Below are positions 8,049 through 18,500 of a DNA stretch of 64,000 nt, piece after piece. Source of the stretch: Microbacterium protaetiae (GTDB lineage: Bacteria; Actinomycetota; Actinomycetes; Actinomycetales; Microbacteriaceae); contig NZ_CP035494.1 of assembly GCF_004135285.1 (NCBI RefSeq), positions 1,984,001 to 2,048,000 of the forward strand, written 5' to 3'. The translations under genes and the position numbers were made by a program. Position 1 is the stretch's first letter. The number at the start of each line of letters is the position of its first letter. The notes under the pieces were generated by a model. That model worked only from the letters and a program-made list of their open reading frames with translations, was not told the DNA's origin and did not search any database.

Positions 8049-8889
8049 ACAGTCCCGCCGGCGCGATCGTGGGCGTGCCGTCGAACGGGTCGGGGAAGAC
8101 CCGCGCGGCGAAATGGAACGCGTCACGCATGAGCTCGGGTGTGAGGATGTCGACCGGATCGCCGATGGCCTGAATGGCGCCGTCGGCGACGACCACGAGT
8201 CGGTCGCTGTACCGTGCCGCGAGGCTGAGGTCGTGCAACACCGTGAGGATGGTGCGGCCCGACTCCCGCGCCAACCGCCGGACGGTCTCGAGAATCTCCA
8301 CGGCGTGCGACATGTCAAGGTGGGTGGTGGGCTCGTCGAGCACCAGAATCGACGTGTCCTGTGCAAGACACATCGCAATCCATGCTCGCTGCCGCTGCCC
8401 GCCCGACAATTCGTCGAGTGGGCGTTTGGCGATGGTGGCCACGTCCATGCGCTCCATGGCCTCGAGGGTCGCGCGCTCGTCGCTGACCGTCCACTGGCGG
8501 TACCAGCGCTGATGGGGCTGACGACCACGCGAGACGAGATCGGCGACCGTCAGCCCGTCGGGGGCCACCGCCGACTGCGGCAACAACGCGAGCCGTCGTG
8601 CGAGCGCACGCACGCCGAGCTGCGCGACATCGACACCGTCGATCCGGATCACGCCGGCCTGCGTGCGGCTGAGGCCGCCGATCGCGCGCAGCAGCGTCGA
8701 CTTTCCGCTGCCGTTGGGGCCGATGATCGTCGTGACAGTTCCGGGTGATGCCGAGAACGAGGCATCCGCCACCACCACACGGGGGTCGTAACCGACACTC
8801 ACGCCGTCCAACTCGAGCAGCGCGTCGTGCCGGGTGTCGGGCGTCGACGCGGGCGCGATGACCGAATCGGATGCGGGCACAGCGGTCAT
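8047..8889 (-). CDS. Ferric siderophore ABC importer ATPase (FepC-like)
   Basis: A 280-residue ATPase with Walker A GPNGSGKS (57-64), signature LSGGQRQR (161-168) and Walker B ILVLDE (181-186), of the FepC/FhuC iron-chelate type. ATG at 8889 follows GAGGAGG and overlaps the stop of the upstream permease by four bases. It powers import of ferric siderophores through the two FecCD permeases encoded just upstream in the same operon. A longer in-frame extension lies inside the permease gene and is not used. Confidence 0.92.
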   Translation of the reverse strand: MTAVPASDSVIAPASTPDTRHDALLELDGVSVGYDPRVVVADASFSASPGTVTTIIGPNGSGKSTLLRAIGGLSRTQAGVIRIDGVDVAQLGVRALARRLALLPQSAVAPDGLTVADLVSRGRQPHQRWYRQWTVSDERATLEAMERMDVATIAKRPLDELSGGQRQRAWIAMCLAQDTSILVLDEPTTHLDMSHAVEILETVRRLARESGRTILTVLHDLSLAARYSDRLVVVADGAIQAIGDPVDILTPELMRDAFHFAARVFPDPFDGTPTIAPAGL

Positions 8890-9965
8890 GAGCTCGTCCT
8901 CCTCACATAACGGAACAACAAGACGAGCAGCACCGGCCCGCCCACGAGCGAAGTCAGAATGCCGACGGGTAGTTCCACGGGCAGCCATCGAGTGGTCAGA
9001 TCCGCCGCGGTGACCAGCAGCGCGCCGCACAGTCCGCTGGCGAATGCCGGTGGACCTGCGGTGTGGAACACACGCATCGCTATCTGCGGAGCGACGAAGG
9101 CGACGAAGCCCACGGGGCCGGCGACCGCGGTCGACATCGACACGAGCACCACAGCCAGAACGAGGATGCCCAGTTGGGTGGGGCCGGTGCCCGTGCCCAA
9201 CGACCGCGCCAGGTCAGAGCCCAGTCGCAGCGCGCCCAACGGTCGCGCGACCGCCGCGATCGCCACAGCGCCCAGCACGCACACGGGCAGAAGCAGGCGC
9301 ACATCACTCCACGATGACGAGGCGAGCGAGCCCGCCAGCCAACGGGTGGCCACCGCTGCCCATTCCACATCGGAGCGCATCAGCAGCCACTGCGTGATAG
9401 CGCCGCAGATCGCGGTCAGTCCGACGCCGACCAACACGAGCCGGAGAGGCTCGAGTCCCGACCGCCAGGCCAGCCCGACGACGACTGCGGCGGTGGCCAA
9501 GCCGCCGAACAGGGCCGCCACCGGAACCAGGGCGGCCGCCGCGAACCCGGCCACCGGGGTCACGATCGCCAGCACGGCGAACACTCCAGCCCCGGTGGTG
9601 ATGCCGAGGATGTCGGGGCTGGCCAGCGGATTGCGGGTGAGCGACTGCGTGAGCCCCCCGCTGGCGCCCAGGGCAAAGCCCACGAGCAGCCCCGCGCACA
9701 GGCGCACCGCACGTCGACCCACGATGAGGGTCTCCACCTTGTCGCCGAAGCCGAACAGGGCGGCGACGACGCGATCCGGTGCGACGGTGATCGTGCCCGC
9801 GGTCAGGGCGACGCCGGCCACCAGCGCGAGCGAGAGCACCGTGAGCACGAGCGCCAGCAGATAGCGCCGCCGAATGAGGACCGACACCGGTCCGAGATGC
9901 AGCCCGGTTCGGCCCGGGATGACGCGGGCCAGCCCGAAACGGCGAGATGCGGCATCCACCGTCAC
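8886..9965 (-). CDS. FecCD-family iron-siderophore permease (second subunit)
   Basis: A 359-residue membrane protein with about nine or ten hydrophobic helices and FecCD hallmarks: GALGQSLTRNPLA-type coupling region here reading GLTQSLTRNPLASPDILG, and a C-terminal GPVGFVAFVAPQIAMR. It pairs with the next permease to form the heterodimeric channel. GTG at 9965 overlaps the preceding stop (GTGA). Confidence 0.92.
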   Translation of the reverse strand: MTVDAASRRFGLARVIPGRTGLHLGPVSVLIRRRYLLALVLTVLSLALVAGVALTAGTITVAPDRVVAALFGFGDKVETLIVGRRAVRLCAGLLVGFALGASGGLTQSLTRNPLASPDILGITTGAGVFAVLAIVTPVAGFAAAALVPVAALFGGLATAAVVVGLAWRSGLEPLRLVLVGVGLTAICGAITQWLLMRSDVEWAAVATRWLAGSLASSSWSDVRLLLPVCVLGAVAIAAVARPLGALRLGSDLARSLGTGTGPTQLGILVLAVVLVSMSTAVAGPVGFVAFVAPQIAMRVFHTAGPPAFASGLCGALLVTAADLTTRWLPVELPVGILTSLVGGPVLLVLLFRYVRRTSS

Positions 9966-10984
9966 AGTTGCGCTGCCTTTCTGCGTGAGACGACGGCGAT
10001 GAGCACCGGTGCGCCGATCACGGCGATGACCAGGCCCACAGGCAGTTCGCCCTGCGGCACGGCGATGCGCGCGACGACGTCACTGAACAGCATGACGACC
10101 GCGCCGGCGATCCCGGCGAGCGGAATGAGCCAGGTGTAGCGCGGCCCCGTGAACCCGCGTACGGCCCACGGCGCCACCAGACCGAGGAATGCGATGGGAC
10201 CGCACGCCGCGGTACCCGCCGCCGCGAGCAGGGTGATGCCGACGACTCCAAGAATGCGCACCGCCGCGACGCGGTTGCCCAGGCTGCGGGCCATGTCGTC
10301 GCCGAGCCCAAGGGCCGTCACCCCCGGCGCATTGATGAAGGCCAACACCAGGCCGAGCGCGATCATGCCCACGATGAGACCGAAGGTATCTTGCGGACGC
10401 CCGGTGAGCGAGCCCACCGACCAGAACCGCATGACGTCGAGACTCTGCTTGTCGAGCAGGACGATGCCCGTGGTCGCGGCGGTGAGAACCGCACCCAGTG
10501 ATGCGCCGGTCAGGGCGAGGGTGACGGGCGTGCCTTTTGCGCGTCCCGCCCAGGCAGCGACGATCACCACCGCGGTTGCGCCGGCAGCGCCGAGGAGTGC
10601 AGCGAACACGATCGAGGCGGTGCTGTCGATGTGGAAGGCGAACGACAGCAGCACGACACCGAACGCGGCGCCGGCGTTGACGCCGAACAGGCCCGGCTCG
10701 GCGAGAGGGTTGCGGGTGTGGCCCTGCATGAGGGCGCCGGCCGCCCCGAGCGCCACCCCGACGGCGAGTCCGAGCAGCGTGCGGGGAAGCCGCTGGGTGA
10801 GGATGACGGTCGCCTCGGGAGACGAGTCGCGCAAGAAGATCGCCGCGAAGACCTCGCGCGGCGGAATGGGATTCGAGCCGACCAGCAGGCTCAGACCGAT
10901 CGCCGCGAGCAGCAGGATGACGCTCGCGGCGAGCACGACGAACAGCCGCGGGGTCGCGGCCCGGTGCAATTTGACGACACTCAC
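9962..10984 (-). CDS. FecCD-family iron-siderophore permease (first subunit)
   Basis: A 340-residue permease with a conserved GALMQGHTRNPLAEPGLFG segment and CGPIAFLGLVAPWAVR near the C terminus. It is the first gene of the permease-permease-ATPase operon. The GTG at 10984 lies only four bases from the iron box at 10989-11007, so the transcript has a very short leader or none. Iron repression is therefore very likely. Confidence 0.92.
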   Translation of the reverse strand: MSVVKLHRAATPRLFVVLAASVILLLAAIGLSLLVGSNPIPPREVFAAIFLRDSSPEATVILTQRLPRTLLGLAVGVALGAAGALMQGHTRNPLAEPGLFGVNAGAAFGVVLLSFAFHIDSTASIVFAALLGAAGATAVVIVAAWAGRAKGTPVTLALTGASLGAVLTAATTGIVLLDKQSLDVMRFWSVGSLTGRPQDTFGLIVGMIALGLVLAFINAPGVTALGLGDDMARSLGNRVAAVRILGVVGITLLAAAGTAACGPIAFLGLVAPWAVRGFTGPRYTWLIPLAGIAGAVVMLFSDVVARIAVPQGELPVGLVIAVIGAPVLIAVVSRRKAAQL

Positions 10985-10988
10985 TTAT

Positions 10989-11007
10989 GTAAGGTTAGGC
11001 TACACTC
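10989..11007. promoter_or_regulatory. DtxR/IdeR-type iron box shared by divergent importer genes
   Basis: TAAGGTTAGGCTACACT matches the DtxR/IdeR consensus well in its left half and weakly in its right half. It lies between the FecCD operon (minus) and the binding lipoprotein (plus), so one site can control both. Confidence 0.8.
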
Positions 11008-11071
11008 ACACAGCCTGCTGCCAGTTTTCTGTTGCGCCAGGCACGACCGGCTCATCGATCGGAGCTCTCCC

Positions 11072-12061
11072 ATGCCCTTCATCCCGTCTGCCCGCCACGC
11101 GCGGGTCGCCTTCGTCGCCGCGATTGCAGCATCTGCGCTCTTGCTCGGCGGGTGCTCATCGACTCCCGCGGCGTCGGAGAAGACACCGGCCACGGGTGCA
11201 GCGGTGACAGATGTCAAGGCCGACTACCTCTACGAAGCCGGCGAGCTGCCGGCCCACCCGCAGCGCGTGCTCGCACTGTGGCGCACCGGGTCGGAACTTG
11301 CAGACATCGGAGTCGTGCCCGTCGGCACGCTCGACGGCGAGATGCTTGACACCGAGCTGACGGCACAGCAGTGGAACGCGGTGAAAGACGTACCGTCGGT
11401 CGGAAGCTTCGACGGCGTCGACCTCGAGGATGTCATCGCGCTCAAGCCCGACCTCATCGTCGGCATGGACAACGGTGGGCTGACGATCGACTACAAGGAA
11501 CTCGGTGAGCTGTTCCCGGTGCGCATCCTGAAGATCGCTGAGCCGACCGATGTGTGGGACAACTACGAGACGCTCGCGGCGCTGGTGGGAAAGAGCACCG
11601 ACTTCGACAGTGGGCAGTCCGCCCTCGACGCCCGTCTGGCCGACATCGCATCGCAGTATGGCGACAAGATCGGCGAGCTGAAGGCCACCGCCTTCGGTGT
11701 CATGCAGGGAGCGGTGTGGGTCGACACGAGCAAGTCGCTCGCGTACCGGCGTATCGACGCGGCGGGCTTCGGATACAACCCCACCTACACCGACAATCCT
11801 GAGCGCTACGCAACCGAGCTGAGCCTGGAGAACCTGCCGAGCCTGGCGGATCAGGACATCATCTTCTACGACACCAACCTTGACGGTTCGGTCTCAGCCG
11901 ACGTGCAGGCTGTGCTGGATGAGCCCGCGTTCGCGCAACTGCCCGCGGTGAAGGCCGGACATGTGTATCCGCTGCGTGGGTCGGTGATCTACACGTTCGC
12001 GGGATCGAACGCCCAGGTCGACGACCTCGAGGCTGCGGCCAAGGACTTCGCCGCCAGCTGA
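11072..12061 (+). CDS. Iron-siderophore binding lipoprotein
   Basis: A 329-residue substrate-binding protein with a lipoprotein signal peptide (lipobox LLGGC, Cys28), then a cluster-8-type binding fold with HPQRVLALW, IALKPDLIVG and an EPAFAQLPAVKAGHVYPL ending typical of FepB/FatB-like proteins. It should sit on the outer face of the membrane and deliver ferric siderophore to the divergent FecCD importer. ATG at 11072 has GGAG seven bases upstream; earlier in-frame starts would enter the opposite gene. Confidence 0.93.
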   Translation: MPFIPSARHARVAFVAAIAASALLLGGCSSTPAASEKTPATGAAVTDVKADYLYEAGELPAHPQRVLALWRTGSELADIGVVPVGTLDGEMLDTELTAQQWNAVKDVPSVGSFDGVDLEDVIALKPDLIVGMDNGGLTIDYKELGELFPVRILKIAEPTDVWDNYETLAALVGKSTDFDSGQSALDARLADIASQYGDKIGELKATAFGVMQGAVWVDTSKSLAYRRIDAAGFGYNPTYTDNPERYATELSLENLPSLADQDIIFYDTNLDGSVSADVQAVLDEPAFAQLPAVKAGHVYPLRGSVIYTFAGSNAQVDDLEAAAKDFAAS

Positions 12062-12066
12062 TCCGA

Positions 12067-12474
12067 TCAGGCGGCCAGGTGCAGCCCACGCTTGTCGGTG
12101 GCGATGCGTTCGCCGTCGCTGATGGTCTCGTCGTCACCGATCAGCGCGCCGATGGCGACATAGGCGTGATCGCCCACGTACGTGCGCACACCGATCTTGG
12201 CCTTCGCGCCGACAGAGGCGTGCGGCCCCACGTGTGCGTGCGGGGCGATCTGGGCGCCCTGGCCGATGACGGCATCCCGCTCGATCCACGCGCCGCGGCC
12301 GACGTGGGCGCCGGCCGCGATCTGGGCTCCCGGTTCGACATAGGCACCCGCCTCCACGACGGCGCTGGCATGCACCTTCGCTCCATGAGCGATCAGACCG
12401 CGGCCGTTCGCGTGCTTGCGATAGCGCAGCGTCTCGCCCTGGTCGTTCTCGATGTCGACGTAGTTCTTGCCCAC
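12067..12474 (-). CDS. Left-handed beta-helix (hexapeptide repeat) protein
   Basis: A 135-residue protein made mostly of hexapeptide repeats ([VI]-x-A-G/A-A-x pattern such as VEAGAYVEPGAQIAAGAHV, residues about 35-115), which fold as a left-handed beta-helix. The family includes acyl and acetyl transferases and gamma carbonic anhydrases. No catalytic signature is obvious, so activity is open. GTG at 12474 was chosen because GGGAGG precedes it with about six-base spacing. It converges with the siderophore lipoprotein only five bases away. Confidence 0.75.
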   Translation of the reverse strand: MGKNYVDIENDQGETLRYRKHANGRGLIAHGAKVHASAVVEAGAYVEPGAQIAAGAHVGRGAWIERDAVIGQGAQIAPHAHVGPHASVGAKAKIGVRTYVGDHAYVAIGALIGDDETISDGERIATDKRGLHLAA

Positions 12475-12529
12475 GGTGTCCTCCCGCAACGCATTGTGCG
12501 CCACTTTCTTGGAATAACCCTGTAACAAA

Positions 12530-14308
12530 TCATTCCATTCCCGGGGCAGAAGACGAAATCGGATCTGCATACGCGTACTTTCCGCCCCTCAGAGCCGAGG
12601 CGATGGCGGCCACCACGCACGCGATGATGGCGAAGATGAAAGCCACGGTCAGCCCATCGGCGAACGGCCCGGAGATGAGCGAGGGGAAGAACGCCCGCCC
12701 GGTCAGGTACGAGGCGCTGGATGCCGGCAGCTGGGCGAGCACGGCCGGCCCGAGCAGTGTCTGCACGGGGTTGTATCCCAGCAGCGACGCGAACAGCACG
12801 CTCACCGGGGGCAACGCGGCCACCTTTGCGGCGGCCGCCGCGGGCACGCCGTGCGCCACCAGTCCCGACGACAGTGCATCGGGCAGCGAGTGCGACAGCC
12901 CGGTGATCATGAGCGAGAAGAAGATGCCGATCGACAGCACCATCGCGGCGTTCTGGAACACCGTGCTCATGCCCGCGCCGACCCCGCGCTCGCCGGGCGG
13001 CAGGCTGTTCATGATCCCGGCGCGGTTGGGTGCGGCGAACACGCCCATGCCGATGCCGTTCAGCAGCAGCGCCGCCGCGAACGGCGGATAGGTGAAATCG
13101 ACGGGAAGAACCAGAAGCCAGACGAAGGATGCCGCAGCCACCAGCATCCCGCCTGTTGCAAACGCCCGCGCCCCGAAGCGGTCACTGAGCCAGCCCGACA
13201 CGGGGCCCGCGATGAGGAACCCGACGGTCAGCGGCAGCATGTAGATGCCCGCCCACAGTGGCGTGGAGGCGAAATCGTAGCCGTGCTGCGGCAGCCAGAT
13301 GCCTTGCAGCCAGATGATGAGTACGAACATCAACCCGCCGCGGCCGAGCGAGCTCAGCAGCGAGGCGAGGTTGCCGGCCGTGAACGCGCGGATGCGGAAC
13401 AGCTGCAGGTGGAACATCGGCTCGGCCACGCGGGTCTCGATCACGCAGAACACGATGAGCACGAGGATGCCGCCGCCCATCGCCGCTATCACGGCGGGGT
13501 TCTCCCATCCCATCGTGTGCGAGCCGTAAGGCTGGATGCCGTAGGTGATGCCCACGAGCAGGGCCACCAGCCCGACCGCGAAGGTCACGTTGCCCCACCA
13601 GTCCATGCGCGCGCGGCGGCGCACGCCGGTGTCGTGCAGACTCAGATACGCCCACACCGTGCCGATCACGCCGACCGGTACCGAGACCAGGAAGACCAGC
13701 CGCCAGTCGATGGGCCCGAGAAGGCCTCCGATGATGAGCCCGATGAACGACCCGGCGATGCCGGCGACCTGGTTCAGGCCCAGGGCCAGGCCGCGCTGAT
13801 GCACGGGGAAGGCGTCGGTGATGATCGCGTTCGAGTTCGCGAACAGCATCGCCCCGCCCACGCCCTGCAGAATGCGCATGACGATCATCCAGAGTGCGCC
13901 GGCCGTGCCCTGCATCCAGGTCACCGACAGCATGATCGAGAAGATCGTGAAGATCGCGAACCCGGCGTTGTACATGCGCACCCGGCCGTACATGTCGCCG
14001 AGGCGCCCGAAGCTGACCACGAGCACGGCCGTGACGACCATGTAGCCCATGATCAGCCACAGCATCAGGCTCGTGTTGGCGGGCTCCAGCGGGTTCACGC
14101 TGATGCCGCGGAAGATGTCGGGCAGCGCTATCAGCAGGATCGACGCGTTGATCGAGGCCATCAGCACGCCCAAGGTGGTGTTCGACAGCGCTATCCAGCG
14201 GTAGTGCGGGCTCGCCGTGCGCACCGCGGCGCGGCGGGCGCGGGCCGCGGCGCGGGTGCTCAGCGTCGCGCGGCGGGGTAGCGTCGGACGGGTCTCGCGC
14301 ACGCTCAT
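12530..14308 (-). CDS. DHA2-type MFS drug exporter (EmrB/QacA family)
   Basis: A 592-residue transporter with about 14 hydrophobic helices. The DHA2 marks are visible: LLIALPDIFRGI in helix 1, GRLGDMYGRVRMYNAG in loop 2-3 and a long extracellular loop near the C terminus. It likely exports cationic or amphiphilic compounds by proton antiport. The ATG at 14308 is preceded only by a weak AGAAG site. The region 14400-14440 holds a possible minus-strand -10 (TATAGT-like) with a GAACGAACGGTCGGT half-palindrome of TetR-operator style. Confidence 0.88.
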   Translation of the reverse strand: MSVRETRPTLPRRATLSTRAAARARRAAVRTASPHYRWIALSNTTLGVLMASINASILLIALPDIFRGISVNPLEPANTSLMLWLIMGYMVVTAVLVVSFGRLGDMYGRVRMYNAGFAIFTIFSIMLSVTWMQGTAGALWMIVMRILQGVGGAMLFANSNAIITDAFPVHQRGLALGLNQVAGIAGSFIGLIIGGLLGPIDWRLVFLVSVPVGVIGTVWAYLSLHDTGVRRRARMDWWGNVTFAVGLVALLVGITYGIQPYGSHTMGWENPAVIAAMGGGILVLIVFCVIETRVAEPMFHLQLFRIRAFTAGNLASLLSSLGRGGLMFVLIIWLQGIWLPQHGYDFASTPLWAGIYMLPLTVGFLIAGPVSGWLSDRFGARAFATGGMLVAAASFVWLLVLPVDFTYPPFAAALLLNGIGMGVFAAPNRAGIMNSLPPGERGVGAGMSTVFQNAAMVLSIGIFFSLMITGLSHSLPDALSSGLVAHGVPAAAAAKVAALPPVSVLFASLLGYNPVQTLLGPAVLAQLPASSASYLTGRAFFPSLISGPFADGLTVAFIFAIIACVVAAIASALRGGKYAYADPISSSAPGME

Positions 14309-14520
14309 GCGGGCATCGTCTTCTCTCGCACCGGTCCTCCTTGCACGTGGACCGGGACGGCGGCCGTCGCCCCGGTGTGGGATGCACGGCTCCCGATACC
14401 GGGGGTCGGTGCACACTATACGCGCGCAATACCGACCGTTCGTTCAGGAAGCGGAGGCGTCCGGGGCGTGCTCGCGCGTGGTGCCGCATGTTGTGACGCC
14501 CCGTCGTGGCCCTGCGGGGT

Positions 14521-14610
14521 CGCTCCCCGTCGTCGCCCGCGTCGTTGTCGCTCCCCGTCGTCGCCCGCGTCGTCGTCGCTCCCCGTCGTCGCCCGCGTCG
14601 TCGTTCCGCG
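14521..14610. repeat. 28-bp tandem repeat, three units
   Basis: Units beginning CGCTCCCCGTCGTCGCC at 14521, 14549 and 14577, exactly 28 bp apart, in the 432-bp gene-free stretch 14309-14740. Confidence 0.85.
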
Positions 14611-14631
14611 TCATCGTCCCTCGTCGTCGAA

Positions 14632-14690
14632 ACAGGGGATTCGCGGCGAAACATGGTGCGGCGCCCCCGGTTTCGACGCGAATCCCCTGT
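14632..14690. repeat. Long intergenic palindrome
   Basis: Two 21-nt arms (14632-14652 and 14670-14690; ACAGGGGATTCGCG end) pair with one mismatch around a 17-nt loop. It lies downstream of nei2 and could end the lhr-nei2 transcript or be a mobile palindrome. Confidence 0.8.
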
Positions 14691-14740
14691 CTCGGCGAAG
14701 GAGCGGGATGCGGCATCCCACGCCATACGGGCTGACGGGC

Positions 14741-15514
14741 TCAGCGCTGGCAGACCGGGCACCAGAACACGGCGCGCTCGCGCGTGGGGTCGGCACCCAG
14801 GCTTGCCGCCCGGATGGGCGTGCTGCAGCGCAGGCACGGCTGACGTTCGCGCCGGTACACCCAGGTGGTGCGCCCACGGCGTGTGTCGCCGGTGAAGGTG
14901 CGCGGCACGCGATCGCGGTTGGCGCGCAGCATCCGGGCCGCTGTGTCAACGAGCGCGGCGGCATCGATCTGCGAGGCGGGAGTGGTGGGCAGGATGCCGC
15001 GGATGAAGAGCACTTCGCTGGCGTATTCGTTGCCGAGCCCCGCGATGTGGCGCTGATCGAGCAGCGCCACATGGATCGCTCGCCTGTCGGCGGAAAGGTT
15101 GGCGGCGGCCGTGGTGGGGTCCCAGTCGGGCTGCAGCGGGTCGGGCCCGAGATGCCCGACGAGGGTGTGCTCGTCGGCGGTGGGAACGAGACGGACCTCG
15201 GCGATGTCGAACCCGACGGCCTCGACGCCAGCAGCCGCGAGGATCGCGCGTGCCGTATGTGCGGGCCGCCGCCAGCGGGTGCCGGGCGGATGCACGTCCC
15301 ATCGGCCCTCCATCTTCAGGTGTGAGTGCAGGGTGAAAGCACCCGCGCGCAGCAACAGGTGCTTGCCGCGCGGCACGACCTCGCGCACGACCTGCCCGCT
15401 CAGGTCGACGGTGGCCGCCTGCGGCACCCGCAGCTCGAACCGGGTCAGCGTCTTGCCTGCCAGTGCCGCGTGCAGCCGCTGCGCGGTCTGCCAGACGCTG
15501 TCGCCCTCAGGCAC
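14741..15514 (-). CDS. nei2: Endonuclease VIII-like DNA glycosylase (Nei2)
   Basis: A 257-residue Fpg/Nei family base-excision enzyme. Pro2-Glu3 (PEGD start) are the expected nucleophile and acid. A helix-two-turn-helix segment spans 150-170 (LLDQRHIAGLGNEYASE), and a C-terminal zinc finger uses Cys227, Cys230, Cys252 and Cys255. It removes oxidised bases and cuts the abasic strand. Its start overlaps the end of lhr by eight bases. Mycobacteria also keep lhr next to nei2, so the two likely act in one repair response. Confidence 0.93.
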   Translation of the reverse strand: MPEGDSVWQTAQRLHAALAGKTLTRFELRVPQAATVDLSGQVVREVVPRGKHLLLRAGAFTLHSHLKMEGRWDVHPPGTRWRRPAHTARAILAAAGVEAVGFDIAEVRLVPTADEHTLVGHLGPDPLQPDWDPTTAAANLSADRRAIHVALLDQRHIAGLGNEYASEVLFIRGILPTTPASQIDAAALVDTAARMLRANRDRVPRTFTGDTRRGRTTWVYRRERQPCLRCSTPIRAASLGADPTRERAVFWCPVCQR

Positions 15515-18500
15515 GGGACACCTTTCGCAGGGTCAGTCCGCGGGTGGATTCGACGAAGCCGGCCTGGCGCAGCGCGCGCCCGACGGCGCTGCCGTAGACG
15601 ATCTCGCCGTTGACCTGCTCGATCGTCAGGGTCTCGAGTCGTCGTGCTTTCGCGGTCTCGGCGAGGGTGCGGCATCCCGCAGCCAGCGTCTGGTCGTCGT
15701 CGCTGAACGCGAGCGCCGTCTTGCCGCCGCGCTCGAGATACAGCACGAGTGCGCCGTCGACGAGCACGACCAGGGCGCCGGCCTTGCGCCCCGGCCGGTG
15801 CGTGCTGCCCTCGAGTGCCGGCCATGCCAGGGCGGCCCCGTAGGGGTTCGCCGGATCAGTGGCTGCCAGCGCGAGAGCCGCGCGCGGCGGCGGATCGGGA
15901 AGACTTGCGAATTCGCGCAGGCGGTCGATGGTGGTGGATGCCGCGAACTGCGCTGCTCCCAGCTTCTCGATGACATACCCCCGACGGCAGTGCCCGGCCT
16001 CTTCGAAGCCCGCGAGGGTGCGGTAGACCTGGGCGAACCCGCCCGGCACCTGCTCGGTCTGCGCGCTGCCGCGCGTCACGACGCCGTAGCGGTCCAGCAG
16101 CAGGCTTCCGACTGCCGTCGCGCGGACGGCCAGATCGGTCTCGGGGTCGGGCAGCAGCGACCAGCGGCCGCCCAGCGTCGGCGGCCGCGGTGGGACGGAA
16201 CTCTTCCGGGGTAGCGCCATGCCGCGGTACAGCCGTGCGCGGGGCGTGCGCCGCGCGCTCTTGTGCGCCTGCGACCCACCCGAAGTGAGAGCGCGCAGCG
16301 GCGCGAAGGTGTCGTTGGTGACCCGTCCCGACCACGTCAGCTGCCACAGGGCGTCGATGACATCCTGCTCGGAATCGGCATCGGCCAGCGTCCTCAGCTG
16401 CGCGGTGAAGTAGGCCCCGCCGGCGCCGAGGATGTTGATGAGCCGCTCCTCGAGCGAGGCCGGCGTGATCTCGCCGTCGGGCTCGGCGAGGGTCAACGGG
16501 GCATCGCCGGCGGAGTGCAGCGCCACCCAGCCGTCGCGCCCGGGAAGCGTGCCGTGCCCCGACCAGATCACCTCGCCGGTCGCCGTCAGCTCGTCGAGCA
16601 TGCCCGGCGCATAGTCGCGCACACGCGAGGGGAGGACGAGGGACTCCCATGCGCTGGCCGGGATCGGCACACCCGCCAGCTGTTCGATGACCGCCGCGAC
16701 CCCGTCGATGCCCTCGAGCGGGCGGGTGAGATGCTGCCAGGCGGGCAGGAAGCGCGCGAACGCCTGTGGTGAGACCGGTTCGACGCTGCCGCGGATCGCC
16801 GCAAGGCTGCGCATGCGCAGCCGGCGCAGTACTTCGGCGTCGCACCATTCGGTTTCGTCGATGCCGGATGCCGCGGGCAGGAAGAATCCACTGGTGATGC
16901 GCCCGGCGGCCTCGAGTCGCTGCAGCGTGAGGCGTGCCACCGCGACGCCCACGCCGAGCCGGGAGGCGACGGCGTCGGCACGGAACGGTCCGTGCGTGCG
17001 TGCGTATCGCGCGACGAGGTCGCCGAGAGGATCGGCGACCGGCTCGAGAAACGCCGTGGGGATGCCGACGGGCAGCGCCGCCCCGAGCGCATCGCGAAGC
17101 CGCCCGGCGTCTTCGATTGCGGCCACGCGCGGCGCGCCGCCGATCGTGACGGGAATAGCACGGTGGCTCGAGATGAGCGTGTCGAAGTGGGCGGAGGCAT
17201 CGGCGGTTTCGTCGAGCCGCTCGGCCACTTCTGTGGCATCCAGTGGCCCGAGCAGGCGCAGCAGATCGGCGACGCCCTCGACGCCGCGCACGCGACGCTC
17301 GGGGTCGATGCGCTGCACCTCACGTTCGAACTGCGCGATGATGTCGGGGTCGAGCAGCTCGCGCATCTCGACCTTGCCGAGCAGCTCGGAAAGCAGCGCC
17401 GGGTCGACCGACAGTGCCGCGGCACGCCGCTCGGCCAGCGGCGAGTCTCCCTCGTACATGAACGCGCCGACATATCCGAACAGCAGGTCGCGGGCGTACG
17501 GCGAGGGCTGGTTCGTCGTGACCTCGACCAGCCGGATGCGGCGCTCGCCGATACCGCGGATGACCCGCAGCAGCGCCGGCAGGTCGTAGACGTCTTGCAG
17601 CACCTCACGCAGCGTTTCGAGGATGATCGGGAATGTCGGGTAGCGCCGAGCGACCTCGAGCAGCTGCGCCGCTCGTTGCCGCTGCTGCCAGAGCGGGCTG
17701 CGTCTGCCGGGATTCATCCTGGGCATGAGCAGCGCACGGGCTGCGCATTCGCGGAATCGCGAGGCGAACAGCGCCGAGCCCCCGACCTCTTCGGTGACCA
17801 GCTGGTCGATCTCGTCGGGTTCGAAGACGAACAACTCCGCGCCCGGCGGGTCGGCTGTGGCATCCGGGATTCTGGCGATGATGCCGTCGTCGCTGGCCAC
17901 CGCCGATCCGTCGACGCCGAGCCGCTCGCGGATGCGGGCGTTCACGGCCAGCGCCCAGGGCGCGTGCACTTGCATGCCGTAGGGGGAATGCAAGATGACG
18001 CGCCAGTCGCCGACCTCGTCGCGGCTGCGCTCGACGGTGAGGGTCTTGTCGGTGGGCAGCGTGCCGGTCGTCTCGCGCTGCTCGGCCAGATACCCGAGCA
18101 GATTCGTGATGGCGTTGGAGTCGAGACCCGACTCGGCAAGGCGCAGCTCCGCCTTCTCGCGGGGCGCGGCGGCGACCTCACGCGCGAAGGCGCCGAGTGC
18201 TTCGCCGAGTTCGGCGGGTCGGCCGATGCCGTCGCCGTGCCAGAACGGAACCTTTCCGGGCTGACCGAACGCCGGTGTGACGTTGACCCGGTCATGGGTG
18301 ATCTCGACGATGCGCCAGCTGGTCGTGCCGAGGGTGAACACGTCGTTGACGCGGGACTCGTAGACCATCTCCTCGTCGAGCTCGCCGACGCGTGCGCCGA
18401 CCTTCTCACCGGCGACGAACACGCCGAACAGCCCGCGGTCGGGAATCGTCCCGCCGCTGGTGACGGCGATGCGCTGCGCGCCGGGGCGCCCGGTGAGGGT

